A DNA stretch of 64,000 nucleotides. Origin: Phoronis australis. Its lineage: Eukaryota > Phoronida > Phoronidae. Positions 11,851 through 23,574 of this stretch are shown piece after piece. Below the pieces are notes generated by a model. That model saw only the letters and a list, made by a program, of their open reading frames with translations. It did not search any database and was not told the DNA's origin. The stretch covers positions 676,433 through 740,432 of the forward strand of contig NMRA01000086.1 of the NCBI GenBank assembly GCA_002633005.1, in the 5' to 3' direction. Position numbers and translations under genes: made by a program. Within the stretch, counting starts at the first letter, position 1. Every line of letters begins with the position of its first letter.

Positions 11851-12700
11851 ACTGTTTGGGCCGGGCGTATCGGGAATCCGGCCCAAATCGGAATATTCTG
11901 ATTTGGGCCGTTCCCGTAACGGAATTCTGATACGGGCGGCCCATATCGGAATATATTTTTTGATTGAATTTAAAACGTTAAATTGAATACAAATCCTTAT
12001 AATTTGGTATGTTTTCATCCAATCGAAGTTTTATTTCATAGTTTTGATGTATTGCGGATACTCACAACGTTGTGTTCAATCTCTGTGCAGGTGAGGTTGA
12101 CAGAGTCTATATTCAAAATGGAGGCAACTATGGGTTGCAGGATTTCAAGGCGAATTATTTTGAAAATTAAGTTTCTAATATTAAATTTTTCGATGAATTT
12201 GAATATAATTGCTTTGCACAAAGATTAAGCTAATATATGTTGCAGGTTTTCCACGTATTTTGCACCAAATTAAACGGCCTATTGTTGCCGATTCTAGTAC
12301 GGGAGACACACTCGACAGCGGCACGTATCGGAATCGCGCAGTGTTCACACCTTCGGTTTGATGAAGACATGAATGCAATGTTCCTAACATCAAAATTTTT
12401 GTATCAAGCAAACTACACTTTATAATAAAATGATATTGCCTGATAATTCGGAGGAAGCGTTTTGTTTTTTCAACTGTTTAGGCAAGCCCAGTCATCCTCC
12501 CGTGGATTCCCATGCGGGCCCGTATTAGAATGTGTGCTAAATAATTGAATAAAAAGTTCCAAAGGTAATGATTTTGATCAATTTGAATATTAATTGACAT
12601 GAAATGAACAGTTAATATGTGTTCTTGATTTTCCACGTATTTTGCACTAAATTAAATGGCCAGTCATCCCTGATTCCAATATGATGGAGAGATAGTGAAA
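11851..12700. repeat. Local repeat with CCGATACGGG-type words
   Basis: Inverted 'gggcc..tatcgg' and 'gatacgggcggccc' words cluster at 11860-11960. Related 'acgggaga' and 'gcgggcccgtatt' words recur at 12300 and 12510. The block 'ttccacgtattttgcac' followed by 'aaattaaa.ggcc' occurs twice (12248 and 12633). The structure resembles a degraded inverted-repeat element with an internal duplication, but its ends are unclear. Confidence 0.4.
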
Positions 12701-12917
12701 GCCAAATTTGTGTGTCGATGATGTCATAGACTTCGATTGGTGCAAGCGCCATCTCAAGTTTTTTTGCTGCTAAATGTGGTTCGTGATGGGGCTACTGTAT
12801 TGTCAAAGGCCTACTTAATTAATGACTGGGTTATGCTATGATACCGTAGTTTGATGTTTTTCATCAATACATGTATTTTAGATATAAAAAGTCATTCTGG
12901 CATCATAGTAGGCCTTT

Positions 12918-13480
12918 AAGGTTACGGAGGACCTGCATTGAGCAAAAAATATATAGAACAAATGGACATCAATTGTGTGGAAGCGTATATTTTTGGATAG
13001 GAGAAAAACTAGATTTTTAACTTGATACCAGTGTGTCATTGATTGGGTTATGTGACCATGTCATTTACTAAAATTTGTCATAAAAGAAAGGTACATTCTT
13101 GGTAAAGCAATTGTATCAATAACATGGACTAGTTTCATTTCATATAAATGTTCATGATGAAATTTTCGAACCACTGTTACAGTTTTCTGAAATAGCATTT
13201 CGTCGTGGTTTTATGCAACTTTAATTTTCTCCTGAAAATCATAAAAGTACTTTTTTTCATAGCTGATCAAGCAAAAATGTGACTAACAGCGTTTCTAAGA
13301 ACAGCATGTTCATATCAACTTTTATATACTGTGCTTTTTAAGCTGTTCCCTAAAACGCTCTTAGTAATTGTTTGAGATTAATCTACTTTTGCATGAGGAG
13401 CTATAAAGGATTGAATAGGATTTTTTATAATTTTTACAAAAAAAACAGAAAAATTTCCTAAAATGAAAATATGATAGAAA
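12918..13480 (+). repeat. R7 dispersed repeat, fragment
   Basis: Starts 'ggttacggaggacctgcatt', then shares 'tgattgggttatgtgaccatg' (seen inverted at 41066) and 'aaaggtacattcttggtaaa' with the other R7 copies. It is non-coding. Confidence 0.55.
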
Positions 13481-13804
13481 AAATTAATGAATTGAGAAAT
13501 CACAATCATCTGGTATTAGTTAATACAAGGGTCTCTAACCTTTATTACCCTGTTGTCTCATCACATTTGACAAAAATGAATTGTGGTTGAAAGTTAATGA
13601 CTTATATAGGAATAAGGAACTGTTGGCATCTTTGGAATGTTCGGTCATTCTTTTCTTAAGAATCCTCGTTGTCATAGCAATGTAAAATTCGCTATAGTTC
13701 TTGCAAAAGGGCCGTCCCGAATTTCACGTCGATAGAACTCTCCTATGTACTGGAGATAAGAATGCGTGTGACCTAGTTTTGGAAATCAGGCACATTTTCT
13801 TGCC

Positions 13805-13920
13805 TCATTGATGTCGGGAAGCGAAGAATTTCAGATCGCGCATCCACGGATATTTGTCTTGTTTATCAAACTTTTGCAGGTTGGAGTTGCAGACCACAGC
13901 ACAACAGTAATACTTCTTTA
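13805..13920 (-). pseudogene. THAP zinc-finger fragment, broken (copy 2)
   Basis: Read on the minus strand, this gives KKYYCCAVVC, then KFDKQDKYPWMRDLKFFA. It lines up with the copy at 8440-8601 but has a one-base deletion before the FP-TSMR part. Cysteine spacing plus the F-x-F(P) motif suggest the N-terminal half of a THAP finger. It sits just beside the inverted-repeat element at 14201-15555 and continues into a flank shared with 8602-8830. It is dead, with no C-x2-H half. A mobile-element origin is inferred. Confidence 0.55.
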
Positions 13921-14200
13921 GCTTTGGAAGGACAGAATAGATCAATGCAATCCAGAAAAACATGTAAATGATGGAATTCCCAGAATTCCACCAAGTAAAC
14001 AAACAGCAACAAATAACACATCAAACTTCAGTGGCAGGAAAATGAGGCAGCAAATGTGCCTGAGGGATGTTCAATGTTTATGTGTAATCCTGGAGGATCC
14101 TATTACTGTTTTGCCTAGTTTTCAATCACTCATAGAATCAAACCACTGTATTGCTTTTAATGGTGTAAAGATTTTAGACCATGATATGAACACAACTAAC

Positions 14201-15555
14201 CTGGGCCCGGTCTCCAATCTCCGTACTCAGACTCGAATCATGCTCAAACTCACACTTCATACTCAACTCGAGTACAGACTCAGCTTTGGTGTATTCAATG
14301 TCATACTCGAAAAATCTGTACTCGAAATTTCGAGCACGTACTCAATTTTCGAGTATACTCGAAGCGAAGTGTATTTCATCCATATTTCAAGTACGATTTT
14401 GAGTAAAAATTCCGAGTATATGCTCTAAATTTCAAGTTTGGTATGGCAGTGTGCTTGAAATCGTACTCGAAAATAAATACGAGCCAGAGAACAAAATATC
14501 GAAAGGGAACCAAGAAACACAGCAAATCTAAAAAAATAAGTCCTCTTACCGTATCTCAGCACTTCAATTTCAGTTCAGAGATAATAGTTTTCATCTTAAA
14601 TCTTCTTATTCTTCACCTTATTAACCCGCGGTATCACTGTACGTTATGGCCGCCATTCTACCTCTACAATTCCTGGCAACAGGCGCATTGTAATCCTTTG
14701 TCGGCGAGTCATAACAAGCGTCGAAAGCAGTTGTGGGAAAAGTCGTGTGAGAAGTTTGTGCTGCCCTTATTTCGGTATTTGTGCCTACGTTTTGTAGGGT
14801 TTCCAAAAGACGAGGTACATTTCTCATCATAACTTAGTCATCTATAATTCCTCAATCCACAAACGGAATTCCAGATTTTGTTTGCCGATTTCTAAGTAGA
14901 CGTCTCGTCCCGTTCACTGCCACTGGTGAACTCTGATTGCCTGCACAAGTATTGTTTTTTAACTCACGTGCCAAATGTCAACTCACTTGATACATCCCAG
15001 TAAAATACAAAGATACAGTATCAAAGTTTGACATCAGCGTAGGCCTACACAGCAATGGGTTTATGTCAAGACTGAATTAGCAACAGAGATGTAATGTGAT
15101 AAGCTGTTACATATTTCTTAAGACATTTTCGGGACTGGGTGAGGAACTCAAGAAGTAAAGCTTAATAATTGGCCAAGTGTATCAAAGAAATGGCATAAGA
15201 ATATTTATTGAAACTAAAAAATGAATAACAGTTACAGAACACTCAAAATTCCACGTTATAGACATACTCTTGTAGTTGTAGCGACAGCAGACGATAATGT
15301 AGGCCTAGTTCTTGGGGTGGTCTATTCCAATAGGAAGCGATGAATCAGCGCGGCTTTGCGTGATTTTGCATTTCACATCATAAAGAGTTCCATAGCAACT
15401 CGAGTATGAGTGTCAGATTTGAGTACGTTTGGAGTCTACTCGAAATCCGACATTAGATACGCTTTTTTGAGTACGACTCCAGTGAGCACGATTTTGAGTA
15501 TGAAATCTCGAGTATGAGTATGAGTCTGAGTACGGAGATTGGAGACCGGGCCCTG
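14201..15555 (+). mobile_element. TIR transposon ~1.36 kb with subterminal TACTCGA arrays
   Basis: The ends match for at least 32 bases in inverted orientation, starting (C/C)(T/A)GGGCCCGGTCTCC. Inside both ends are many copies of TACTCGA, GAGTAC and GAGTATGAG-type words (14215-14480 and 15400-15535), like the subterminal transposase-binding arrays known from hAT and similar elements. Two open frames (14042-14428 and 14443-14832) overlap the left array, and their sequence reflects these words, not a protein family. No target-site duplication was found. Confidence 0.75.
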
Positions 15556-16549
15556 TTGATCCATGAAGCCTCAGGCATCAATGAGATCCATGCTGAGTAC
15601 AGCTTGAATAGGAACATAGGGGCTTTCAACCCTCAGTTGTGGTAGCTGATAGCTGAGTTGATTTCACTGGATGTCTCTCTACTAGTAACTTGTATTATGC
15701 ACTTTGATGTGCAGTTGATTGTTATTGTGAATTGATGTAGAGCATGACTCATTCCTGATGATGATTTAAACTATTCATTCGAAACATTAATCATGAATGT
15801 TGTTGGGTTGAAACTTCCTCTATTTTGTGAATATTCCCAAGGTGACATAGTTGCTTGAAAGTACCAGAGCACTTTAGTCTGACACCAATATTATGTAGGT
15901 CTCTAATGCATGAACCTAAAGTAGACTAGGGTGTATGAAGTAGGGTAATCTTTATTTAATGTCAGTGCATGGCTGCACACAGAACATAAACTCAGCAATG
16001 ACCAACTAGAAAATATAAAAAGAACTAAACGCAAACCTAGTCAGCGTCAACTTTTTGTCACAAATTCAGTTTTGTGGACCATTTATCATTTACAAAACTG
16101 AACAAGGTGTTGGCAAACTATGCATCTGTTAACAAAAAATTTAAAAAGGCAGCGCAAGAGTGTCAAGTCCAGCAAAACTATGGCTTTCCGTTTACACCCC
16201 CCCTTTTTTCCGAATAAACGCTCGGGTGTTTTAGGTATTGCTAAAACGTCTGAAAATTTTCATTTTCCAAATACACGCCCATGGGCTTATCTGCAGAAAT
16301 TCTGGGTACCTTAGGCGTAACATGCAAACAAATAAACAACTACAGTTCTATGCTCAGGTGATATCAATAGGCTTTCAGGGACAACGCAGTGACATAAGAT
16401 GACATTAAATCATTCTTTACTGACGCACTGGGAAGTGGATCTCGGATTCAGAAGTAAGTAAGGAGTTTTGATGATTTTCTGATCTTGGCCAAGATAAGAT
16501 GCATGTTTATAAACAGGAAAACGTAGCATGTAACACATTAGTTAAGATT
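15556..16549. other. Non-coding, no gene seen
   Basis: There is no domain-bearing frame. A C-run near 16198 is followed by 'aataaacgctcggg' and 'cacgcccatgggctt'. This loosely recalls the interior of the 54203 element and may be a remnant, but I cannot establish that. Confidence 0.3.
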
Positions 16550-17990
16550 ATCTCAAACTTTATTTAGAGGCCTCCATTCTAACTCCTATATCAAAAAGAC
16601 TAAGCTTTCTCAACTAGTAAAAGTATATATTTTCTGAAAGAAAAAAATCAGGGAATATAGAAATATTTTTTTTTTATTTTTGTACCATTATTGTTATTAC
16701 GTTAACACCTTTTTAGGTCAAAATTTCATTTTTAAGAAAGGTACATTCATAACAAAATAACCCCTCGGTCCATTTTAATGAAACCTTTTTTAAACAAAAA
16801 CTTCACCAGTTACCTCAAAAACAATGTTAGGAATTTTCAGTTAGTCTTTTCATTTGGTTTCTGTGATGAAGCAACTCGCAAAACGTAAGGTATTCGTGTT
16901 TGTTACATTACGCAAAAACTAGGCATGTCGAAAATCCTAGCAGCGTGCTTGAGATTGATAAAGTTTCAGCGAAATCCACCTAGCCATTTTCGAGAACTCA
17001 TGTTCCTAAGTTCAAATAAAGTTGATTTGCTGAAGCAGAGAAAAAGCCGATTGAACTAGGACGAGTGAAAATCTCAGTCTTCGATTAATTTTTTGGTGAA
17101 AACTTGTTTTCAGTAAATATAACCTATACATGCCTTAGATATGCTAGCTACTTCAACATTCACTCGCATTGTCACCTGACTTTGCAGTGCGTAATTAACA
17201 TACTTATCATTAAAATGTACCGTCCCCAGCCACGAGGTGGGATCAAGTTTTACTGTTGCTTGACCTACTTAAAAGTAGGTCACAGTTCATTGTTATACAC
17301 ATAGTCTGTACCCATCACGTGCCGGGAGTTTGATACGAAACCAAGTAAGAAATGGATAACAAAAATTGAATCTGTGGTCAAAGCATGTCATTAGCATGAG
17401 ATCCAAACGACGAAATGTCAATATAGTAAGTGAATTAAGGAATTTGGGTCAGGATTTATCTCTTTTCACAACTTGCTGTGTTCATGACCACAGAGGCGTG
17501 AGGCAACTCGTAGCATTCGTTCTCAACGCCAACGGTCGTATGAATGTAGATGCACAACTCCCTCAGGATCAAAACTACGTTTTGTATTTGTTTTCCCCCG
17601 CACCATTCTGTCATAAGTACACCTCGTTGACTCAATAGTATGACGACTTGGTGATCAAAAGGATTGAGGGCATACAAAGCTGCTCTGTACCTGGCAGAAG
17701 ATTCAATTTGAGTGACAGCCCTGTAACCTTTGACCTCGGATAAGTAGTAAACAAATATCCACGCAATTGTGTGGTTCCAAGGTGTTCTTCTAAATCTTTT
17801 TTTCTCACTCCGCAGTTTTTATATTTTGTATTTGAAGTTCTCCGAGAATGACGATAAGGTATTTTGCTAGACACATTTGAAATATTGTAAAAACGGCCAA
17901 TTTTTGTGAATAATGTTTCAGATAACCTTAATTTTGATAGGTATTTTCAAGTTATTCATCCAGGTTAACCCTGGAGATTAGAACTTCAAT
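16550..17990 (+). repeat. R7 dispersed repeat, long copy
   Basis: Shares with 30262-31500 the blocks 'aaagtatatattttctgaaag', 'catttttaagaaaggtacattc', 'ggatttatctcttttcacaa' and 'gcacaactccctcaggatca'. Matches inverted blocks at 44580-45710 and 51000-52270. No lasting reading frame is present, so it is either non-autonomous or untranslated sequence. A DR1-like pair TAACCT-t-TGACCT lies at 17724-17736, and an everted TGACCTACTT/AAGTAGGTCA pair lies at 17261-17282. Confidence 0.7.
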
Positions 17991-18516
17991 TAAGCAAGGC
18001 ACATGTTTCAAAATGAGTAGAAGTGCCTGCCAGTACCAACTTTTTAACTGAAAATTTGTCCATGTCCATTTTGCAAATAAGATTTTACTAAGAAGTATAG
18101 TCGTTCTCACTAAAACTTTACGATGTTCTCATTAAATATCCCTATGCAAATTTTCACTTAGGTAATTTTCAAGTAATTTAGTTTTATTTTTCCTCGGTTT
18201 TTGAGATGACTTGGAAAGCGAGGCAAATTTCATAGAAATTGTCTACTTTGAAAACTACTGAATGTCAAGTATATATACAAAGTTAGTGAGTGTGCTTGTT
18301 GCTTAAAGACTATGGTCAAGAATACAGATAGGGTACTTATGCTCGTCACATTGTCATGAAATTGATAGCATCATGTAGACCTCAAGACCCTACGTGGAAA
18401 ATCTGGTAGTAGGTAACGGACGCTCATGGGCACCTTACTCATTACATCCTTGTAAGAGAAAAATGCTTTTGTAAAAAAAAGGAAAAAAGACTTGTGAATG
18501 AAAACTGTCCCCTCAT
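17991..18516. other. Non-coding, no gene seen
   Basis: There is no domain-bearing frame and no element ends. It may hold the decayed tail of R7. Confidence 0.3.
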
Positions 18517-19009
18517 CAGGCCTTTATCCAGGATTTTGAAAATAGGGTGTCCAAAATGGGGTTCCCAATATTCCAGGGCATCTATGATTCCGAGGCGTAA
18601 CCCCCCACCCCCAGCAGTCCCCCCAAACACACAGATCTTTTTACAAAAAAATGCATAGACCAAGGTTCTTACATCTAACTTTACAAAACAGCCTTCTGTA
18701 CTGAGCATTTTTACTAAAAAAATGTGTAGATCAAGACTTTTACAATGCTATCAACCATGTTCGAGCATAGCAACATTGTATATACTTAGTATATACATTG
18801 TATATGTCTACCTGCTTTGTAAAAAGAGCCACCACTGTGACTATTCACAGGCTTCCTAGTAATCATTACAATGTGTGTGTGTCCAAACTTGAAAAGTTCC
18901 TATTGATAGTGGGCCTCCAAATGATACATTGGGCATCCTTGCCAGGGCTTCCATATTAGTGCTAGGGTGTCCATTTGAATGCCCAGGACGTACGCTGCAT
19001 AAAGGCCTG
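18517..19009 (+). mobile_element. hAT-like non-autonomous element A, copy 1
   Basis: A 493 bp element flanked by a perfect 8 bp duplication CCCCTCAT (18509-18516 and 19010-19017). The ends are CAGGCCTTTATCCAGG and, inverted, CAGGCCTTTATGCAGC. Eight-base duplications with CAGG-type ends fit the hAT superfamily. Shared interior words such as 'tagggtgtccaaaatgggg' and 'cccaggacgtacgctgcat' identify the copy at 38566-39256. There is no transposase frame. Confidence 0.88.
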
Positions 19010-19019
19010 CCCCTCATGA

Positions 19020-19252
19020 TCCGCGATTGCGCCATTTGCCTGATTTATTTTTTCTGGATGTGACAACTTTGCAAAACCGATATTTGTTCAGAAATTAGGT
19101 TTGCTGGTAATAAAGCACTACTTCTAACACAATGAAACTAATCCGGGTAACTTATGAACTGCACAACCTTGTGGTAAAAGAACAGTTGATTGAAGAATCT
19201 GTGAAAAGAGAAATTGGCCTATTGGTGACACTTAGTTCATGGCTCTTAAAAT
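19020..19252 (+). repeat. R5 dispersed repeat, copy 2, left part
   Basis: The stretch around 'gaacagttgattgaagaatc' and 'attggcctattggtgaca' matches R5 at 56515-56570. R5 resumes after the R6 element, so this copy was split by insertion. Confidence 0.55.
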
Positions 19253-20074
19253 GTCCTTTCATACTGACATTGACACTTTGATGTTTTGAGGAATTGCGGT
19301 CAGTATGAACGGTTAACTTGGGTCCTAGTGAACAGTGTCAGTTAATGTTTCGGTAAACAGGTGGATGTAACAGCAGAGCGTCGATGCTGTGGAGCAGTAT
19401 GAACGGTCTAATTCAGGGTGTCATCGAATTTATCACCAGGGGCCACTATTATTGCTCAACTCTGACTTTTACGATTTTATCCAATCCTCGTTCTGTCACC
19501 TGCTAATGCGTCATTGTCGTTAATCTTAAAAGATAAATACAGGAAATAACTAAAAACTTGTACTAATCCCTGTGTCGCAGATTGGAATATTTTGGTTCTT
19601 GTTAGGTGGTCTTTCCCCAGTTGCCTGGCTAAAAGCATAGGTCAGGCTTGCCGTTTAGCAGACTTCGAAAGGAGTTTTCAAATTTTCTTCCCAACTGTTG
19701 AGGGTTGTCAAGGGTTACAGAGCGTTATTTTGCTTCAGGGACTTGGATGAGAACGTCGTTTTTATTATAATAGGCAGAAACCAGGTTTGGTATCTTCATT
19801 AAAAGGCAGTGTTGTCACTAATATTACAAATAACTTTTTGTCAGTTAGCACACGTAAATGTTCAAAAATTGTCACATTAAATTTTTTTTTGCACACATGA
19901 AATGCATCATCGCTACCTTGCAATTACTTTAATGACGACAACGTCATCTACCGTTTATTTCGATGTTGTTAACTTTCGAAGCTGGTTTGAATGCTTCCAT
20001 TAACTTGGCTGTATACATCTCGCAGTATATGTGGACGCTCTGCTCATACCAGAGTTCAGTGAGTATGAAGGGGC
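19253..20074 (+). mobile_element. R6 element, copy 1 (CCTTTCATACT ends)
   Basis: The left end is GTCCTTTCATACTGA and the inverted right end GGCCCCTTCATACTCAC. Blocks shared with 59030-59483 include 'gcggtcagtatgaacgg', 'aacagcagagcgtcgatgc'-type, 'caggggccactattattg' and 'ctaccgttta.ttcgatgt'. The 'agtatgaacgg' word repeats near both ends. It sits inside an R5 copy. It has no coding frame. Confidence 0.65.
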
Positions 20075-20075
20075 C

Positions 20076-20265
20076 TAAAAAACAAGTAAAAAGTCCCTTG
20101 CTCTGTTAAGCAGAATTTGAATAATGGCCTGAACCAATTTAGGACATATAGGTCTTAATGACATCACTTTTATGGCTGATTTTGATTCACCAGTTTTTAC
20201 CCACATGGTTCTGAAGCTGTATTTTTAGTATATAGGTTTGTACCAAGGCTAATCCACGTTCCACA
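20076..20265 (+). repeat. R5 dispersed repeat, copy 2, right part
   Basis: 'tttttacccacatgg', 'aagctgtattttta' and 'tttgtaccaaggcta' match R5 at 56740-56795. Together with 19020-19252 it forms one R5 copy interrupted by R6. Confidence 0.55.
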
Positions 20266-20766
20266 CACCCTTACTCCAGTAGTTAAGAACAACAGATTGA
20301 CATCTGGTTCTTCAATTTCTAATTCCACCCTCAGAAACAGTGGACTGGTCTGCCAATCTGCACTCTTATCAAGCAGTTATGTAATTTCTGGATATTGACC
20401 CTGTGACCTAGATTTGATGGCTAGCAATATTGCATAATGCCTTACCTCTGGGAGGGGGCTGTATCCAAACTATAAAGTGTCTTATTTGATTTGTTAAGAA
20501 GTCCTGGGTCAAGTTCAGTATTGCTAGTGCCTTGCTAGAAAAGCAAGATCTTGCAATACTCTGCCGGATAACAGGGTGTACTTCCAATTTGGAGTACATG
20601 TTTTGGCTAGACATTTCACTCAACCCAGATCTTAGGGTTGTGTAAGGTTTCAAATGTGGGAGTCCTATATATGAGTTCCTAATGAAACCAAAAAAATCGG
20701 ATTGGGACTTTTACTCTCATAAAATAGGAGAAATAATATTCTTTACCATTCTATTTCTGTTTAATA
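20266..20766. other. Non-coding, no gene seen
   Basis: One 81-codon minus-strand ORF (20408-20653) has no recognisable domain and no splice context. Confidence 0.3.
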
Positions 20767-20770
20767 TTAA

Positions 20771-21541
20771 AGGCGAAGACAACCTTTTTTCATGTCATGT
20801 TTAGCAAAAATAAGGTTCGTTGGTTATCCCAGACATATTTTCAACTTAACTACAGCTTTTCGTAAGTTAATTAAATATTTGTTCTCTTCTCCGGAAGTGA
20901 CGTTTTGGGAGGCAAGCATTTCGCTCCAATTTCTTTTCATATAGTCTGATTATGAGAGCTGTCGAGTCAGTCATTGATCTGACTCGGTTGTGATAAGTTC
21001 GGTCGTCGTTTGCTTTTGTTTATGAGTCAGTCAACATGCCACACTGTTGCTGCGTACCGGGATGTACTCATGGCCCATATCCTGTAAGCAGCCCTACTGC
21101 GATGTTGAGTAGTGGGTGTGAATACAGGTCGAGTCAGTGAAGAGTACAGTTCGTCGTTCGATGAACAGATCAGTGGGAGTGTGTCGCGGTACACTTGGCC
21201 AGGCAAATGGGACAGTTGTTCCTCTGTCTGTGAGACGATAATGAGTACATCCCGGTACGCAACAACAGTGTGGTATGTTGACTGACTCGTAAACAAAATC
21301 ACCCGATGACGGAACTTATCAAAACCGAGATAGAACAATGACTGACTCAGCAGCTCTCACAGTCAGACCATATGAAAAGAAATTGGCACGAAATGCTTGC
21401 CTCCCAAAACGTCACTTCCGGTGTAGAGAACGAATAATTAATTAAATTACGAAAAGCTGTAATTAAGTGGAAAATATGTCTGGGATAACGAACGAACCTT
21501 ATTTTTGCTAAAAAAGACATGAAAAAGGGTTGCCTTCGCTT
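20771..21541. mobile_element. Kolobok-like TTAA fold-back element with THAP starts
   Basis: Perfect TTAA flanks lie at 20767-20770 and 21542-21545. The two arms, about 300 bp each (20771 to ~21075 and ~21239 to 21541), are inverted copies separated by ~160 bp, so the element can fold on itself. Each arm carries the start of a reading frame. On the plus strand at 21036 it reads MPHCCCVPGCTHG, and the mirror arm reads IPHCCCVPGCTHY. That cysteine-rich start is typical of a THAP zinc finger, which Kolobok transposases carry, and Kolobok elements duplicate TTAA. The element looks like an inverted duplication of the 5' part of an autonomous copy. It has no catalytic region. A relative lies at 25849-26887. 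Confidence 0.78.
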
Positions 21542-21545
21542 TTAA

Positions 21546-22239
21546 GTTTGTAAAAAGAACAATATGTTTTTGTAAAGTGGTCAAACAAGAAAACTTTGTT
21601 CCTTATTGAACTATGGTTATCGAAAGAAATCTGGGAATTTTACTTAACTTTTAATATCAAACACTGGAAATTCAATAAACATGGATTTACAGGAAGTGAA
21701 CCAAGGCACAGAATGCAGGTGTGAGCAGAGTGCACGTGAATTGTGGGGCTAAATGTTTTCATAACAGTCTGCATTATCAACGGTCACTCAGAAAATTGCG
21801 TGGCTTTTCATCGTTGTACTTACATGTTCTGCATATTCAAATTTTCATTCAAAGATGTCAGGACTTCTTACATTATTAATTATACAAATTATCACCAGAT
21901 GACCACACAAAATGTGAAGTCGCATTTCTGAAAAAATTATCCAAGATTTTTTGCGGATCGTGTAATCATTATAGTAGCAATAAATTCTTTTCAAAGTTTT
22001 CATTGTCTAGTTTCAAGCGTGGCGATCACTTCCAAATAAAAATTTGTCTGTGTTCTTGCGAAATTTGTCAACTACTCCAGTAATGTGAAGTAATACCTGA
22101 CAATCACTGTTTATAACTGAATATTTATTGAAATCAGGTTGCTAATTGTAACTTTCAAAGAAATTCATCAGTTCGTCCATATCTGACAGGTCTTTGAGTG
22201 TTTTTTTGTTGATTTTTCAGCAAATAAGCCATCATTTCG
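21546..22239. other. Non-coding, no gene seen
   Basis: Only a 62-codon ORF without domain features is present. Nothing else is supported. Confidence 0.3.
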
Positions 22240-23520
22240 TGGCCTGCTGGGACATTTAAATGTGTGTGTGCCATCTCTGTGTGACATCTGCTGCTGTATC
22301 TCCTAAACCTCTTGCAGAATTTTAATGAGATTTTGTTGAGGCGTTCCTATGAATCTGATGGCTGATGGCGACCAATTTCAAACAATCTGACTTAAGCCGT
22401 GCTCCCTAGTGTCAATTTTATTTTTTTTATGTTTGCTTCAACGGAGATCCTTGCTGAATTTTCATGAAATTAAGCTAAAAGGTTTTTAGAAAAAAAAACA
22501 ACTATGCCATCACATTTTCAGGTGAATTTGACATATTTTACATGACCTTGTGTCCGATTTTGTTGCTTTCAAGTATGTATCCTGGTGACAAGCTGTCTAT
22601 CCATTAAGGATTGTTAAGAAAATTTACTGTTTTCATAATGAGAATACCACAGCCGATGTTGATTTTTCAACTTCTGTGTCGCCACCTAGTAGGCACTTTT
22701 GTTTTTTGGATCCACTGCTGAACTTGCGTGCTGATTCATTATTTCGGTGACTGCATGGTCAAATTAGTTAGAAATACAACATGTAAGTATGAAGTAGGTT
22801 GAAAATTGCCAAATGTTTTTAAGAACAGATTTTGTGTCGAAAATGGTCTGCCGTAAATCACTCCACCCTGTCCTGTAAGTATCCTGATGTAGTGTTAAGG
22901 AATAACATTGCATGATGCAGGTTATGTGAGCCCCCAAGGTACATCATTAGTGCAAAGGGTCACCTATTTGAAGAATTTTTTTGTTTTCACATTTACAAGT
23001 TGTCATTGAATACAACTGCACGTTGTTTAGCTTAGAGGATTTTCAAATAGCATTGTCATTTAGTTCCTGCTATACATTAGTTAGGAGCATGCAAGATATC
23101 TCTATGCTGCTGACAACATGACAGCCACTCGGCCCAAATACCGCTGTGCCTTCTTAGTACTTAAGTTGTCTTTTACATTAACCACTGTATCTTTGGAGTT
23201 TACTTAATGGAAATTCAACAAATAGGTTTCTATTAAGCGGACGACTGTGCGTCTTCATTTTCGAACTTGATTCGATGTATTTTGCACCGCCTTGTGTCTA
23301 TATTTTGATCCCGCTGTTGCTGTTGCTTCTTTATTTGGTAAACCACTATAAGGATTATTGTGAAAACTAGCAGACATGTTCCATATTAGAAAACTTCAGC
23401 TGACATTGATTTTCAGACAGGAGCAACTGCTGTAGCGCCCCCTTTGAAAATAATGCTACTAGTTTCATAACTATATTTTTAATATTTAACCAAATGTTAC
23501 TCTAACCTTTTTACTTCACC
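22240..23520 (+). repeat. R1 dispersed repeat, old diverged copy
   Basis: R1 phrases are recognisable: 'gctgtatctcctaaacc' (22293), 'gccacctagtagg' (22681) and 'tagcgccccct' (23433). The copy is interrupted by unrelated sequence, including the R8 block at 22855-22965. It is more decayed than the copies at 9 kb and 27 kb. Confidence 0.55.
22855..22965 (+). repeat. R8 short dispersed repeat, copy 1
   Basis: 'cctgtaagtatcctgatgt' through 'tatgtgagcccccaaggtac' and 'atcattagtgcaaa' match, inverted, the stretch 46640-46735. Borders and class are unknown. Confidence 0.6.
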
Positions 23521-23574
23521 TAGAGTGTAAGACACCACACACCATGTGAAATGAATTGGTTTGGTAGTGTATTT

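Noticed and set aside
14042-14832. Two consecutive plus-strand ORFs of 128 and 129 codons
   Set aside because: They overlap the subterminal arrays of the 14201-15555 element, and their residues follow the TACTCGA words. No domain is visible.
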